Positions 43,471-53,709 are shown, counted from the stretch's first letter. The stretch is 64,000 nt of DNA from Thalassobium sp. (GCA_002733205.1 NVUW01000001.1:434001-498000); one strand, 5' to 3'. Notes: generated from the sequence alone by a model not told the origin. A program made the numbers and translations.

Positions 43471-45868
43471 AGGGCACCGTGAAGTCACTGAACAGGTAGG
43501 TCAGCAAAGCCATCCAACTGCGCAGGGTATGGTTGGGGTCTTGTTTCAGAGCGGCGTCGTTATCCCAGTCGAGCAGGCAAAACTCATCCTGCTGATCATC
43601 GCTGGTGTCGTTATGATAAAGCCAGTCGCTGGGCGCATTGGCCATACGCTCACTCCAGACTTCGTTAAACAGGGTGTAGGCGCTGTTCTGCTCCAGCGCC
43701 AGATCCGTCAGCGGATCACCCCAGATAACCTCAATCAAACGATTAACCTGCGCCTGCACCTGAGCGGATGCATTAGCCGGGGTATCGGTCATTTCCACCA
43801 GCGTAAACAGCGTGCGCTGCGCCTTGGGCAGTTCAAACTCGGCCACGACCCGCTGACACACCATTTCCTGCGACATACGCCCCGTCACCGCATACATTAA
43901 CGTATTCAGGCTTTGTGCCCGCTGTACCACGGTATCGCTGTCGATACCGCCATACAGACCGTAATAATCGCGCGCCAGCAGATCGTAATTTTCATCCCAG
44001 GTGTGGTGCCAGAGGCCGCCGCTTAACGCCTGAATCTTGCGGCTCAACTGCTCTGCCGTGAGTAACTGACCTGCCCCCATATCGCCATAATTCGTGCTGG
44101 CCGGGGCTTGCAGCGCACGGAAGACCGGGCTCATCGCCATATCGGCCAGCAGATCTTTCAGCTGATAACCACCGCTGCGGAAGGCAGTCGCCAGCTCACC
44201 GACCATACGCTGCTGTTCGCTGTAACGGGCCAGCTTGTCGGCATAATCAACATCGCTGGGTTCAGTCGGTTGCGGCAACAACTCACTGCCAAACACCGCC
44301 GGCCACCAGAACGCCACGGTGCCACTGGCAAAACGCTCATCGGCCACCATCTGCTGCGCCAGCCACTGCAGGCTGTTGTCACGGGAAGTGGCGGGCAACG
44401 CGGTGCCGGCAAAACCGGGAGCGCGCATATCGCGGTACCAGAGATCACCCTGCTGATAAAGACTGCCGGCTTTGTAGGTGTCCGGCAGTGAGTCATCACC
44501 ATCCCAGGCATCGCGATAATGGCCGTTGTCGCCATAGTTCTGAAAGGCACCGGCCACCGGGTCCATGATTTCATGACACACCGCGCAGGCCGGATTATTC
44601 AGCGTCGGGTTGTTGGTATCGGCCAGATCAGCCGGGTCCATAGAGCGCAGCGCCAGCCCTTCGATATCCACATTCAGGAAAAAGTAATACGCCCAACGGG
44701 CCCGCGCACGATTGCGGTTGGTATCGGTAGAGGGATAACGCGCCAGAAACATCTGTGAGCTGAGCAGACCAGCCTGGGGCAGCGGCCCACCGGCATAGCC
44801 GTCGATAATCTGTGCCGGACGCCAATCGTCCGGATTATTGTTATCCGCAAAGCTGACGCCGGTGTGATACACGTCGTTGGAAAACGGGTTCACCATCATA
44901 TAGGTGGCAGTCAGAACTTCACTGTAGGGCCGGTCGTGGGTAACCACATAGTTAATCAGCTGCAGTGGTGCCGTTGCCACCGCCTTGTTGGTGTTTTCCC
45001 AGGCAAAACCAAAAGCTTCATTGGCGGCCTGGCGCTGTTCATCGGTGGCGGCACTGTTTACTGCCTGCTGTAACGGTGCCAGACGGGATTCGATGAAGGT
45101 GAAACGCCCTCCTTCGTACAACAGCTCCAGCCCCGGCGTGCGACTGTTGGCGAATTTATTGGTGAGTAAGCGGTCATTCGCGCTTTCCATCAGGAAATCA
45201 CTGAAATGCTCACCGCTCATTAAGTGGCGGATCGCATTGCGCAGACTGATCTCGGTGCCATCGGCAATTGACGCCTGCTCTGCGGTTGTTGGCAAACGCC
45301 CGGCAAACAGCAGCGCCGACTTACGCAGCGTGGCATTGTTATCCAGCAATACCGCTTCGTCCCAGAACGCCGACAGACTGACGCTGCCGTCGCTGCCATC
45401 ACCGTCACTGCAGCTGGCAACCGGGCCGGCAAGCCAGCCCTGCAACGCCTGATGAGCTGCAGAACCCGCAGCAAACACCCGCCCGCCACCGTGCACGACC
45501 TGCGCCAGCGGCTTGGCTTCGATATTCGCCAGGCCAGCTTCTGAGGCGATGTAAGTATTTACTGCGCTGAGATTATCAGCCAGATAAGAACTCACTGAGG
45601 CCGGTTTCAGCACCAGCCCGGACTCCGCCGCAATGCCGCCCGTCTGGTGACACTGCATACAGGATGGCGCCAGTACCGGTGCCCATAATTCAGCATTAAA
45701 CCGTTCCAGCTCTGCGCTGCAGGCGGAAGCACCATTGCCTCCCGGCAGCGTCGTGCCAGGCTGTTGAGGGTTGCTGTCGCTGATCAGTTCGCCGGCATAT
45801 TCATTACCGCCGCCGGAACAGCCAGCCAGCACCAAACACAGCAAAATAAGAGAACACCCAACGCGCAT
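43463..45868 (-). CDS. Lipoprotein with two CxxCH heme motifs, DUF1588/DUF1592-like
   Basis: An 801-residue lipoprotein: signal peptide with lipobox LVLAGC, mature N-terminus at Cys 17, then a serine/glycine/acid-rich tether. The first heme site CMQCH lies near residue 70 and the second CAVCH near 430, the latter in NPACAVCHEIMDPVAGAFQNYG, typical of DUF1588 in planctomycete-type cytochromes. The long middle carries aromatic, TPR-free sequence. ATG 45868 is chosen because it starts the lipoprotein signal; the frame extends to 45970. With DUF1501 it forms a two-gene unit, probably a membrane-attached redox enzyme with a soluble partner. Confidence 0.82.
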   Translation of the reverse strand: MRVGCSLILLCLVLAGCSGGGNEYAGELISDSNPQQPGTTLPGGNGASACSAELERFNAELWAPVLAPSCMQCHQTGGIAAESGLVLKPASVSSYLADNLSAVNTYIASEAGLANIEAKPLAQVVHGGGRVFAAGSAAHQALQGWLAGPVASCSDGDGSDGSVSLSAFWDEAVLLDNNATLRKSALLFAGRLPTTAEQASIADGTEISLRNAIRHLMSGEHFSDFLMESANDRLLTNKFANSRTPGLELLYEGGRFTFIESRLAPLQQAVNSAATDEQRQAANEAFGFAWENTNKAVATAPLQLINYVVTHDRPYSEVLTATYMMVNPFSNDVYHTGVSFADNNNPDDWRPAQIIDGYAGGPLPQAGLLSSQMFLARYPSTDTNRNRARARWAYYFFLNVDIEGLALRSMDPADLADTNNPTLNNPACAVCHEIMDPVAGAFQNYGDNGHYRDAWDGDDSLPDTYKAGSLYQQGDLWYRDMRAPGFAGTALPATSRDNSLQWLAQQMVADERFASGTVAFWWPAVFGSELLPQPTEPSDVDYADKLARYSEQQRMVGELATAFRSGGYQLKDLLADMAMSPVFRALQAPASTNYGDMGAGQLLTAEQLSRKIQALSGGLWHHTWDENYDLLARDYYGLYGGIDSDTVVQRAQSLNTLMYAVTGRMSQEMVCQRVVAEFELPKAQRTLFTLVEMTDTPANASAQVQAQVNRLIEVIWGDPLTDLALEQNSAYTLFNEVWSERMANAPSDWLYHNDTSDDQQDEFCLLDWDNDAALKQDPNHTLRSWMALLTYLFSDFTVPYE

Positions 45869-46032
45869 CAGACACGTACCCTGATCATTAGAGAATTGAG
45901 TATGGAACAATCGCGACGCTTTTCCGTTAAGCGATGTAATGAGTTGTTGTGCAGGCGTTTTTCTGACCATTCGGTCACGTTTTCAGTGTCTGCAGATGAG
46001 CGCAGTTCACGCCGATAATGACACCTTCTCAA

Positions 46033-46061
46033 GTGCCAGACGGCGCAGTTTGCGCTAGAAT
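46033..46061 (+). promoter_or_regulatory. Candidate sigma-70 promoter for glyA
   Basis: GTGCCA (46033-46038) and TAGAAT (46056-46061) are separated by 17 bases and lie 55 bases before the glyA start. The -35 is weak (4 of 6) and the -10 good (5 of 6). Confidence 0.45.
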
Positions 46062-46115
46062 GCGCACCTTTCTTATTCCAACCCCTTTTCTACCACCTTG
46101 CGTGAGGAAGCCCTG

Positions 46116-47378
46116 ATGTTTAGCCGTGATATGAACATAGCGGATTTTGACCCAGAAATATGGTCAGCCATGAAAGCCGAAGATGCCCGTCAGGAGCATC
46201 ATATTGAGCTGATCGCCTCCGAAAACTACACCAGCCCACGGGTAATGGAAGCTCAGGGCTCCCAGCTGACCAACAAGTACGCCGAAGGTTATCCGGGCAA
46301 GCGTTACTACGGTGGTTGTGAGCACGTTGATGTGATCGAACAACTGGCCATCGACCGCGCCAAAGAACTGTTCGGTGCAGGCTACGCCAACGTGCAGCCT
46401 CACTCAGGTTCTCAGGCCAACGCGGCGGTTTACTTCGCCCTGTGTCAGCCTGGCGATACCATTCTGGGTATGAGCCTGGCACACGGTGGTCACCTGACTC
46501 ACGGTGCGTCTGTTTCTTTCTCGGGTCGCGTTTATAACGCTGTTCAGTACGGTCTGAACCCGGAAACCGGCGAAATCGATTACGCCGAAGTTGAGCGTCT
46601 GGCGCGTGAACACAAGCCAAAAATGATCGTCGCTGGTTTCTCTGCATACTCACGCGTGGTGGATTGGCAGCGTTTCCGCACCATCGCCGACGAAGTGGGC
46701 GCTTACCTGTTCGTTGATATGGCCCACGTTGCCGGTCTGATCGCCGCTGGCGTTTACCCGTCTCCGGTTGGTATCGCTGACGTGGTCACCACCACCACCC
46801 ATAAAACCCTGCGTGGTCCGCGTGGTGGTCTGATTCTGGCCAACGAAGACGAAGAGCTGAACAAGAAGCTGAACTTCGCGGTATTCCCTGAATCCCAGGG
46901 CGGCCCGCTGATGCACGTTATCGCTGCCAAAGCGGTGTGCTTCAAAGAAGCGATGTCTGACGAGTACAAAGCCTACCAGGCTCAGGTAGTTAAGAACGCT
47001 CAGGCCATGGCCAAAACCTTTATCGAACGCGGTATCAACGTGGTATCCGGTGGCACCGATGACCACCTGTTCCTGGTTGACCTGATCGGTAAAGAGTACA
47101 CAGGTAAAGACGCTGACGCCGCTCTGGGCCGCGCCAACATCACTGTGAACAAAAACTCAGTACCGAACGACCCACGCTCTCCGTTCGTCACCTCTGGTCT
47201 GCGTATCGGCTCTCCGGCCATCACCAGCCGCGGCTTCAAAGAAGCTCAGGCAACCGAACTGGCTGGCTGGATCTGTGACGTACTGAACGGGCTGGAAAAC
47301 GGTAACTCCGTCGCCGTTGAAGCCGAAGTAAAAGCTAAAGTTGTTGCCCTGTGCGATCAGTTCCCGGTTTACAAATAA
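46116..47378 (+). CDS. glyA: Serine hydroxymethyltransferase
   Basis: GlyA converts serine and tetrahydrofolate to glycine and 5,10-methylene-THF, the main one-carbon source. The 420-residue product has the PLP lysine in [14 protein letters not shown] near residue 230. Other marks are [26 protein letters not shown] and [15 protein letters not shown] 46116 is chosen ([19 protein letters not shown] upstream); the frame extends to 46098. Codon use is strongly biased to preferred codons, as expected for high expression. A terminator follows at 47396. Confidence 0.97.
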   Translation: MFSRDMNIADFDPEIWSAMKAEDARQEHHIELIASENYTSPRVMEAQGSQLTNKYAEGYPGKRYYGGCEHVDVIEQLAIDRAKELFGAGYANVQPHSGSQANAAVYFALCQPGDTILGMSLAHGGHLTHGASVSFSGRVYNAVQYGLNPETGEIDYAEVERLAREHKPKMIVAGFSAYSRVVDWQRFRTIADEVGAYLFVDMAHVAGLIAAGVYPSPVGIADVVTTTTHKTLRGPRGGLILANEDEELNKKLNFAVFPESQGGPLMHVIAAKAVCFKEAMSDEYKAYQAQVVKNAQAMAKTFIERGINVVSGGTDDHLFLVDLIGKEYTGKDADAALGRANITVNKNSVPNDPRSPFVTSGLRIGSPAITSRGFKEAQATELAGWICDVLNGLENGNSVAVEAEVKAKVVALCDQFPVYK

Positions 47379-47395
47379 GCCGGGCTTAGCGCCAT

Positions 47396-47433
47396 TAAAA
47401 ACCGCCCGGTGCCTGCACCCGGCGGTTTTTTTA
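47396..47433 (+). terminator. Terminator behind glyA
   Basis: AAAAACCGCC-C-GGTG and CACC-C-GGCGGTTTTT pair with one C/C mismatch around CCTG, followed by T7. Confidence 0.85.
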
Positions 47434-47453
47434 TGCCCGTTGCTGCGCGGTTT

Positions 47454-47493
47454 CTGTCACACAATGGTCACAGCATTGTCATAGGCTGTTTAC
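47454..47493 (+). promoter_or_regulatory. Four 11-bp-spaced Pho-box-like half sites
   Basis: CTGTCAC (47454), TGGTCAC (47465), TTGTCAT (47476) and TGTTTAC (47487) follow each other every 11 bases with 4-base spacers ACAA, AGCA and AGGC. The first three fit the PhoB half site (C/T)TGTCA(T/C); the fourth is weaker. This is the structure of a double Pho box, 63 bases before the 115-residue gene and right behind the glyA terminator. Confidence 0.6.
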
Positions 47494-47556
47494 AGGAGTC
47501 AGCACCGCCTCTGCGCCCCGCCTGACATTCACTGATTAACAGAGAGATGCCATACC

Positions 47557-47904
47557 ATGACCAAGTACTGGACTCCCGTTACCGAGCGACATCTGGCCGA
47601 CATGCTGCGCACCGCCGAACAGCAAATGGCCCCCTCTCTGCGTCAAACCTGGCAGCTGATCCGCCTGCCTACACCGGAACTCTGGCAGCAACACCCCTGG
47701 GGCGATGAAGGCTGTGGCTTCTGGGTGGTCGCCGTGTTCGGTAAAACCTGCGTGTACCTGAATGACATCAGCCAGGGGTTTAACTCCAGTATTTTTATGA
47801 GCTGGGGACATATCGAGGACTACCAGACCCGCACCGATACTTTGGGCAGCCATCTGGCCGGCCTGTTTCACAGCCAGCCCAGCGTCACCTCCGACATCGA
47901 TTGA
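47557..47904 (+). CDS. Small protein of unknown function
   Basis: A 115-residue cytoplasmic protein with many tryptophans (SLRQTWQLIRLPTPELWQQH; GCGFWVVAVFGKTCVYLND). I do not recognise a family. No signal peptide, membrane segment or metal motif is seen; a central beta-rich part (GFWVVAVFGKTCVYLNDISQGF) suggests a compact fold. AACAGAGAG lies before the ATG at a workable distance. It stands alone between glyA and a PF10118 gene, behind the Pho-like array, so it may be phosphate-regulated. Confidence 0.7.
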   Translation: MTKYWTPVTERHLADMLRTAEQQMAPSLRQTWQLIRLPTPELWQQHPWGDEGCGFWVVAVFGKTCVYLNDISQGFNSSIFMSWGHIEDYQTRTDTLGSHLAGLFHSQPSVTSDID

Positions 47905-48242
47905 GCGAAGGTGTAACAATATGCGGCGCAAAGGGAGTCATTTGTGCCGCATTACTGGCAAAAACAGCCAATGGCTGATTCAAACCCCCTCAAGTAATCA
48001 AGCTGAGCCGCTGAATCGGACGTAAATCAGATAAAAACCCGTGATATAACGCCTTTGCAGCCATGGCCAAGCAGAGAAGGGTTAACTCCGGCCAAAGGAC
48101 GCCATTATCCTGTCTGACCTGCACCAGCCCACCCCGCTGAATATTGACCGATTGCTACCTTCACCCCTCCCTCCTGCAGGCGTTTAATACGCTGACATTG
48201 ATTAACATCCGAACAACAACAAAAGTATCAAAGGAATCAGTT
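47905..48242. other. Intergenic region, 338 bases
   Basis: No open frame with a plausible start and no RNA structure stands out. A small CAGCC/GGCTG palindrome lies at 47965-47977. An AAAGGAA ribosome binding site closes the region at about 48229-48235. It must carry the promoter of the next gene, which I could not locate. Confidence 0.5.
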
Positions 48243-49142
48243 ATGACTCATGCAAGCACTGCCGATGCTGGCACTGTCCGTCAGACTGCCGGAGCCAAGG
48301 CTAACATCCCGCCACGTCGTATGGACTTCGAATTTGCAGATGACACCAAGCGCTACTGGTACAAGAACAGCCCGTTTCTGACCACGTTCTGGTCAACCCT
48401 GTCGACCCTGTTCCCGGAAGGTGAGACCTTCTTCGTTGACTCTGTGCGTAACTATCGCAAAGACATCACCGACCCGCTGCTGAAAGCCCAGGTGTCCGGC
48501 TTTATCGGTCAGGAAGCGATGCACAGCAAAGAACACAAAGCCTTTAACGATCTGGCCGAAAAACATGGCTTCCCGGCCAACAACCTCGATCGCGACCTGG
48601 GCATCCTGCTGCGTTTTGCGCGCAAAGCACTGCCGAAAAAAATCCAACTGGCCATTACCGTGGCGCTGGAGCATTACACCGCTATTCTGGCTGAACAGCT
48701 GCTGCGTGATCCCAGCCATCAGTCAAACATTGAAGACCCCGAAGCCCTGAAGCTGTGGATGTGGCACGCACTGGAAGAAAACGAGCACAAAATCGTGGCC
48801 TACGATGTGTACAACCTGGTCGGTGGCGGCTACTTCACCCGCGTACTGACCATGCTGATTGTGACTTTCTTCTTCTTTACCGTGGTAGGCATCGGCCATA
48901 TCCGTATGCTCTGGGCCGACCGCAAACTGTTTGATGTCTGGGGCAACCTGAAAGGTTTCTGGTATCTGTGGAGCCCGAAAGGCCTGTTCCCGAAACTGCT
49001 GCCGCAGTATCTGGACTTCTTTAAGCCCGGTTTTCACCCGAACGACCACGACACCGTGCAACTGCTGGACGACTGGCGTGAAAAACTGCTGGGTAAAGAC
49101 GGCATGCTCGCCGATCAGATCAAAAACCCGCAGCGCGCTTAA
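48243..49142 (+). CDS. PF10118-family predicted metal-dependent hydrolase
   Basis: A 299-residue protein of the PF10118 (COG3687) family. ATG 48243 is chosen with AAAGGAA before it; the frame extends to 48144 without support. Metal-binding-like residues occur in ALEENEHKIVAYDVY, GQEAMHSKEHKAFNDL and ALEHYTAILAE, giving several Glu/His pairs as in ferritin-like four-helix proteins. One hydrophobic stretch (VLTMLIVTFFFFTVVGIGHI near residue 200) may be a membrane helix. The activity of the family is not established. It is single-gene; codon use is somewhat biased. Confidence 0.85.
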   Translation: MTHASTADAGTVRQTAGAKANIPPRRMDFEFADDTKRYWYKNSPFLTTFWSTLSTLFPEGETFFVDSVRNYRKDITDPLLKAQVSGFIGQEAMHSKEHKAFNDLAEKHGFPANNLDRDLGILLRFARKALPKKIQLAITVALEHYTAILAEQLLRDPSHQSNIEDPEALKLWMWHALEENEHKIVAYDVYNLVGGGYFTRVLTMLIVTFFFFTVVGIGHIRMLWADRKLFDVWGNLKGFWYLWSPKGLFPKLLPQYLDFFKPGFHPNDHDTVQLLDDWREKLLGKDGMLADQIKNPQRA

Positions 49143-49166
49143 GTACCACTTTGCCGCACCACAGAC

Positions 49167-49188
49167 AGCCGCCGTTAACCCGGCGGCT
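49167..49188. terminator. GC-rich hairpin behind the PF10118 gene
   Basis: AGCCGCCG and CGGCGGCT pair over 8 bp around TTAACC, 24 bases after the stop codon. No T-tract follows, so it is probably a weak or rho-assisted terminator. Confidence 0.45.
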
Positions 49189-49287
49189 GGCTGTACATCC
49201 TGCTGACATGCCAGCCTCTGGTATAGCCCGCGCAAATCCTTTAGAATCCGCCCTCTTTAAGCTCACCTGAGTCGCTCTTTACCAGTT

Positions 49288-49776
49288 ATGTATTGCCCGT
49301 TCTGTACTCACCCGGAAACCAAAGTTATTGATTCACGCCTGGTTGCCGATGGTGAGCAAATCCGACGCCGACGGGAATGCATCAGCTGTGGTGAACGCTT
49401 TACCACCTTCGAAAGTGCCGAACTGGTGATGCCACGCATTATCAAACAAGACGGCACCCGCGAACCCTTCAACGAAGACAAACTCCGTTCCGGTATTCAC
49501 CGCGCGCTGGAAAAGCGCCCGGTCAGTGTCGAAGACGTTGAAGCCGCCATTGTCCGTATCAAACAAAAACTGCGCGCCACCGGTGAACGCGAAATCCCCA
49601 GCCGTATTCTGGGCGAATGCGTCATGGCCGAGCTGCGTCAGCTTGATCAGGTGGCCTATGTGCGCTTTGCTTCGGTCTATCGCAGCTTCCAGGATCTGGA
49701 TGAATTCCGCGCCGAAATCGAGCGCATCTCCTCACCGTTAAGCCCCCTCGCTGACAGTAAGGAAGAAGAAGCATGA
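49288..49776 (+). CDS. nrdR: Transcriptional repressor NrdR
   Basis: NrdR represses ribonucleotide reductase genes according to ATP/dATP. The 162-residue product has the zinc ribbon ([13 protein letters not shown]...[12 protein letters not shown]) and the ATP-cone domain (about 48-135, [20 protein letters not shown]). It heads the riboflavin operon and its TGA overlaps the ribD ATG (ATGA). TAGAAT at 49242-49247 is a plausible -10. Confidence 0.97.
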   Translation: MYCPFCTHPETKVIDSRLVADGEQIRRRRECISCGERFTTFESAELVMPRIIKQDGTREPFNEDKLRSGIHRALEKRPVSVEDVEAAIVRIKQKLRATGEREIPSRILGECVMAELRQLDQVAYVRFASVYRSFQDLDEFRAEIERISSPLSPLADSKEEEA

Positions 49777-50882
49777 ACCACGAATTCTATATGGCCCGCG
49801 CTCTGCAGCTGGCCAGACTCGGACTCTATTCCACCAGCCCGAATCCGCGCGTCGGTTGTGTGATTGTGAATAACGGTGAAATCGTCGGTGAAGGCTGGCA
49901 TCAGAAGGCCGGCGAGCCCCATGCTGAAGTTAACGCCCTGCACATGGCCGGTGATAACGCCCGTGGCGCCACCGCTTACGTTACCCTCGAACCCTGCAGC
50001 CACCATGGCCGCACCCCACCCTGCGCCGAAGGCCTGATTAACGCCGGTGTTGCACGGGTCGTCGGCGCCTGTTCCGACCCTAACCCGCTGGTTGCCGGAC
50101 GTGGCTACAACCTGCTGCGCGATGCCGGTATCGAGGTGATTACTCCCTGCCTTGAAACTCAGGCCATCGACCTGAACAAAGGCTTTATGCAGCGTATGCG
50201 CAGCGGCATGCCCTGGGTTCGCGCCAAATTAGCGCAAAGCCTGGATGGCCGCACCGCCATGGCCAGTGGTGAAAGCCAGTGGATCACTGGCCCAGCCGCC
50301 CGTGCCGATGTCCAGCGTCTGCGCGCGCAAAGCTGCGCGGTGATTACCGGCGCCGGTTCCGTATTAACCGATAACCCATCGATGACCGTACGCCCGGCTG
50401 AGACCGGCATCGAACAGGAACAACGCCTGTGGCGCCAGCCATTACGGGTGATCATTGACGGACAGCAACGGCTGAGCGGCAACGAACAGATATTCTCCCT
50501 GCCCGGCGATATCCTGCTGGCGGTCAGCGATGCTGCGCGCTGTAAGGTGCGCCGTGATGAGTCGCTGGGCACGCTCAGCATCTGGCAGGCACCGCTGACC
50601 TTGGCGAATAAAGTCGATCTGACGGCGCTGCTGGCCGAACTGGGCGGACGTGGCTGTAATGAGGTGCTGCTGGAAAGCGGCGCACAGCTGGCCGGGGCTT
50701 TTGCTGCCGCCGGACTGATCAACGAGCTGGTGCTCTACTGCGCGCCGACTATCCTCGGGAGTGAGGCGCGACCGCTGCTATCCTTAGGGCTTGAGCGTAT
50801 GGAGCAGCAGCTGCGCTGGCGCTGGCAGGATGTACGCATGGTCGGCGGCGATTTAAAACTGGTGCTGACGCCAGACGCATAA
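49773..50882 (+). CDS. ribD: Riboflavin biosynthesis deaminase/reductase RibD
   Basis: RibD deaminates and then reduces the pyrimidine intermediate made by GTP cyclohydrolase II. The 369-residue product has the zinc deaminase domain ([28 protein letters not shown]) up to about 145 and the DHFR-like reductase domain after it ([20 protein letters not shown]). It overlaps nrdR by 4 bases and precedes ribE by 49 bases. Confidence 0.97.
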   Translation: MNHEFYMARALQLARLGLYSTSPNPRVGCVIVNNGEIVGEGWHQKAGEPHAEVNALHMAGDNARGATAYVTLEPCSHHGRTPPCAEGLINAGVARVVGACSDPNPLVAGRGYNLLRDAGIEVITPCLETQAIDLNKGFMQRMRSGMPWVRAKLAQSLDGRTAMASGESQWITGPAARADVQRLRAQSCAVITGAGSVLTDNPSMTVRPAETGIEQEQRLWRQPLRVIIDGQQRLSGNEQIFSLPGDILLAVSDAARCKVRRDESLGTLSIWQAPLTLANKVDLTALLAELGGRGCNEVLLESGAQLAGAFAAAGLINELVLYCAPTILGSEARPLLSLGLERMEQQLRWRWQDVRMVGGDLKLVLTPDA

Positions 50883-50931
50883 CAGAGCGCACGCTGCCAA
50901 CAGCAGATGCATTAAAGAGAACGGAAAGTTC

Positions 50932-51594
50932 ATGTTTACCGGAATTATTGAAGCCATCGGCAGCGTAGCCGCGGTTAAAAACCAACAGGGCGACCTGACG
51001 CTGCAGATCAACAGCGGCGCACTCGACCTGTCGGACGTAAAGCTCGGTGACAGCATCGCCACCAACGGCGTGTGTCTGACCGTGGTTGGCCTGCCCGGTC
51101 ATGGCTTTATTGCCGATGTGTCGCGCGAATCACTGGCACACACACACATCGGGCGCTGGAGCGCGGGCACCAAAGTGAATCTGGAAAAAGCCATGCTGCC
51201 GACCACGCGCATGGGCGGTCACCTGGTTACCGGCCACGTTGACGGTGTGGGCATCGTGAAAAAACGCAGCGCCGATGCGCGCTCGATCCGCTTTACCATC
51301 GAAGCGCCAGCCGCACTGCGCAAATACATCGCTGCCAAAGGCTCGGTCACGGTTGATGGCGTCAGCCTCACCGCCAATGCGTTAAGTGCGGACGGCTTTG
51401 AATTGAATATTGTGCCGCACACCGCCCAACAGACCACGTTAATCGGTCTGCAACCCGGCAGTGAGGTGCATCTGGAAGTAGATATTATTGCGCGTTATCT
51501 GGAGCAGTTACTGCGCCCGGACAACAGCGCCGAACAGGCACCGGACACTGGCATCAGCCAGACGTTTCTGGCGCAAAACGGATTCTGGAAATAA
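50932..51594 (+). CDS. ribE: Riboflavin synthase alpha chain
   Basis: Riboflavin synthase dismutates two 6,7-dimethyl-8-ribityllumazine to riboflavin. The 220-residue product has two lumazine-binding repeats, each beginning with the family signature ([12 protein letters not shown] at the start; [11 protein letters not shown] in the second). It is part of the nrdR-rib operon. No FMN riboswitch is visible in the 49-base gap before it. The symbol is ribE in pseudomonads and ribC in E. coli. Confidence 0.95.
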   Translation: MFTGIIEAIGSVAAVKNQQGDLTLQINSGALDLSDVKLGDSIATNGVCLTVVGLPGHGFIADVSRESLAHTHIGRWSAGTKVNLEKAMLPTTRMGGHLVTGHVDGVGIVKKRSADARSIRFTIEAPAALRKYIAAKGSVTVDGVSLTANALSADGFELNIVPHTAQQTTLIGLQPGSEVHLEVDIIARYLEQLLRPDNSAEQAPDTGISQTFLAQNGFWK

Positions 51595-51606
51595 CAGGCT
51601 GAACAC

Positions 51607-52722
51607 ATGGCACTGAATAAAATCGAAGACATTATCGCCGATATCCGCCAGGGCAAAATGGTCATCCTGATGGATGATGAAGACCGCGAAAACGAAGGCG
51701 ACATCATTGTTGCCGCCGAAAAAGTAACGCCGGAAATCATCAACTTTATGGCCAGCGAAGCACGCGGCTTAATCTGCCTGACCTTAACCGGCGAGCGTTG
51801 TGATTACCTCGGCCTGCCGGCCATGGTCGCCGGTAACGGTGCAAAATTTTCCACGCCTTTTACCGTCTCTATTGAAGCGGCAGAAGGTGTGACCACCGGT
51901 ATTTCTGCGGCCGACCGTGCGCACACTATCCGTGTCGCCGTCGACTCCTACACCAAACCGGAAGATATCGTGCAGCCTGGCCATATTTTCCCGCTGCGCG
52001 CCCGTCCCGGCGGTGTATTAAGCCGTGCCGGTCATACCGAAGCCGGTTGCGATCTGGCGCGCCTGGCGGGCCTGATTCCGGCGGCAGCCATCGTAGAAGT
52101 GATGAACGCCGACGGCACCATGGCGCGTCGTCCGGATCTGGAAGTGTTTGCTGCCAAACACAACCTGAAAATCGGCACCATCGCCGATCTGATTCACTAC
52201 CGCATCGCCAACGAAAAAACCGTGGAAGTGATCAGCCGCGATAGCGTGCACACCGAATTTGGTGAATTCACCCTGCACACCTTCCGCGACACCATCCAGA
52301 ATGAAACCCATCTGGCGCTGACCATGGGCGAGATTAGCGCTGACGACCCAACCCTGATCCGCGTGCAGACCAACAACCTGCTGCGTGATGTGCTGGGCCT
52401 GCGTAAGCCGGAGTCCGACAGCTGGTCATCGACCCAGGCGCTGAGCCGAATTGCCGCTGAAGGCAAAGGTGCGCTGGTGTTGCTGTCCGCCGGTCAGAGC
52501 GAATGCGTGAACGACAGTCTGGATGATTTCTTCGGTCGTGCGCGTCCGCTGCGCAGCCCGAACAAAGACAGTTCCGGCGCCTTTTTAACCATTGGTACCG
52601 GCTCGCAGATTCTGCGTGAACTGGGCGTGCAGAAAATGCGCCTGCTCAGCTCCGAAATGAAATACAGCGGCATTTCCGGCTTCGATCTGGAAATTGTCGA
52701 GTACATCCCTTTTAACGAATGA
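51607..52722 (+). CDS. ribBA: 3,4-dihydroxy-2-butanone 4-phosphate synthase with degenerate GTP cyclohydrolase II-like domain
   Basis: The N-terminal half (about 1-200) is an intact Rib[12 protein letters not shown] and [15 protein letters not shown] carry the acidic and cysteine residues. The C-terminal half (about 205-371) has the RibA fold but lacks the C-x10-C-x-C zinc ligands of active GTP cyclohydrolase II, and the usual ECLTGD and RCDCG motifs are absent. So it is probably a RibBX protein, active only as RibB; a separate ribA must lie elsewhere. The ATG at 51607 follows ribE by 12 bases. Confidence 0.92.
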   Translation: MALNKIEDIIADIRQGKMVILMDDEDRENEGDIIVAAEKVTPEIINFMASEARGLICLTLTGERCDYLGLPAMVAGNGAKFSTPFTVSIEAAEGVTTGISAADRAHTIRVAVDSYTKPEDIVQPGHIFPLRARPGGVLSRAGHTEAGCDLARLAGLIPAAAIVEVMNADGTMARRPDLEVFAAKHNLKIGTIADLIHYRIANEKTVEVISRDSVHTEFGEFTLHTFRDTIQNETHLALTMGEISADDPTLIRVQTNNLLRDVLGLRKPESDSWSSTQALSRIAAEGKGALVLLSAGQSECVNDSLDDFFGRARPLRSPNKDSSGAFLTIGTGSQILRELGVQKMRLLSSEMKYSGISGFDLEIVEYIPFNE

Positions 52723-52735
52723 ATGGATAAAGACC

Positions 52736-53212
52736 ATGAAACACATTAATACCATTGAGGGGAACCTGACCCCGAACGACGGAAAATACGCCATCGTAGT
52801 TGGCCGCTGGAATGCGTTTGTTGTTGAGAGCCTGCTGGAAGGTGCGGTTGATTCGCTGCTGCGTCACGGCGTCGACGAAGAGAACATCACCATCATCCGT
52901 GCGCCGGGTGCTTTCGAGATTCCACTGGTTGTGCAGAAAGCCGCAGCGACCGATAAATTCGACGCCATCATTGCTCTGGGTGCGGTTATCCGTGGCGGTA
53001 CGCCGCATTTCGAATACGTGGCCGGCGAATGTGTGAAAGGCCTGACCTCGGTATCGCTGGAATTCGGTATTCCGGTTTCCTTCGGTGTGCTGACCGTCGA
53101 TACCATCGAACAGGCGATCGAACGTGCTGGCACCAAAGCCGGTAACAAGGGCGAAGAAGCAGCCATGTCTGCCTTCGAAATGGTTGCCCTGCTGAAAGCC
53201 ATGGAGGCCTGA
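52736..53212 (+). CDS. ribH: 6,7-dimethyl-8-ribityllumazine synthase
   Basis: RibH joins the ribityl pyrimidine and dihydroxybutanone phosphate into lumazine and forms a capsid-like 60-mer or pentamers. The 158-residue product has the substrate segments [28 protein letters not shown] and [19 protein letters not shown] 52736 is chosen (AAAGACC before it); a frame to 52694 is unsupported. It follows ribBA by 13 bases. Confidence 0.96.
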   Translation: MKHINTIEGNLTPNDGKYAIVVGRWNAFVVESLLEGAVDSLLRHGVDEENITIIRAPGAFEIPLVVQKAAATDKFDAIIALGAVIRGGTPHFEYVAGECVKGLTSVSLEFGIPVSFGVLTVDTIEQAIERAGTKAGNKGEEAAMSAFEMVALLKAMEA

Positions 53213-53217
53213 TTTTC

Positions 53218-53688
53218 ATGTCCCGCACTTCCGGCAATCAGAAAGCCAGCCCGGCGGCCCGTCGCAAGGCACGTCATTATGCTGTTCAGGCTCTGTACCA
53301 GTGGCAACTGGCGGGCGCGGATTTGTCTCAGATTGAGGCCGAATTCCGCACCGATAACGATATGAGCAAGGTGGATCTGGAATATTTCCACGACATTCTG
53401 CACGGAGTGCCCCGCGAGAAAACCCAGCTCGACGCCAAAGTGGCACCGCTGCTCGACCGTCGTGTTGATGAGATGACACCGGTTGAACTGGCCATTGTCC
53501 GCTTAGGTGCCTTTGAGATGATGCATCGTATCGACGTACCCTACAAAGTCGTCATCAACGAAGCCATCGAACTGGCCAAAACCTTCGGTGCTACCGACGG
53601 CCATAAGTTTATTAACGGTGTTCTGGATAAACTGGCCCAGCGTGAACGCGCGGTCGAAGTCCGTGGTCCGCGCGCCGCGCGCGACTGA
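53218..53688 (+). CDS. nusB: Transcription antitermination factor NusB
   Basis: NusB forms the rRNA antitermination complex with NusE. The 156-residue product has the all-helical NusB fold with [18 protein letters not shown] near residue 15 and [16 protein letters not shown] near 105. It starts 5 bases behind ribH with GGAGGC upstream. The ribH-nusB-thiL order is widespread in gammaproteobacteria. Confidence 0.97.
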   Translation: MSRTSGNQKASPAARRKARHYAVQALYQWQLAGADLSQIEAEFRTDNDMSKVDLEYFHDILHGVPREKTQLDAKVAPLLDRRVDEMTPVELAIVRLGAFEMMHRIDVPYKVVINEAIELAKTFGATDGHKFINGVLDKLAQRERAVEVRGPRAARD

Positions 53689-53709
53689 TCGTTAAACGGA
53701 GGCAGTACG

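Noticed and set aside
46120..46653. A 177-residue minus-strand frame inside glyA
   Set aside because: It is antisense to the highly biased glyA coding sequence and shows no protein family features.
50883..50931. FMN riboswitch in the riboflavin operon
   Set aside because: The gap before ribE is only 49 bases and the other gaps in the operon are 12-15 bases, far too short for the RFN element.
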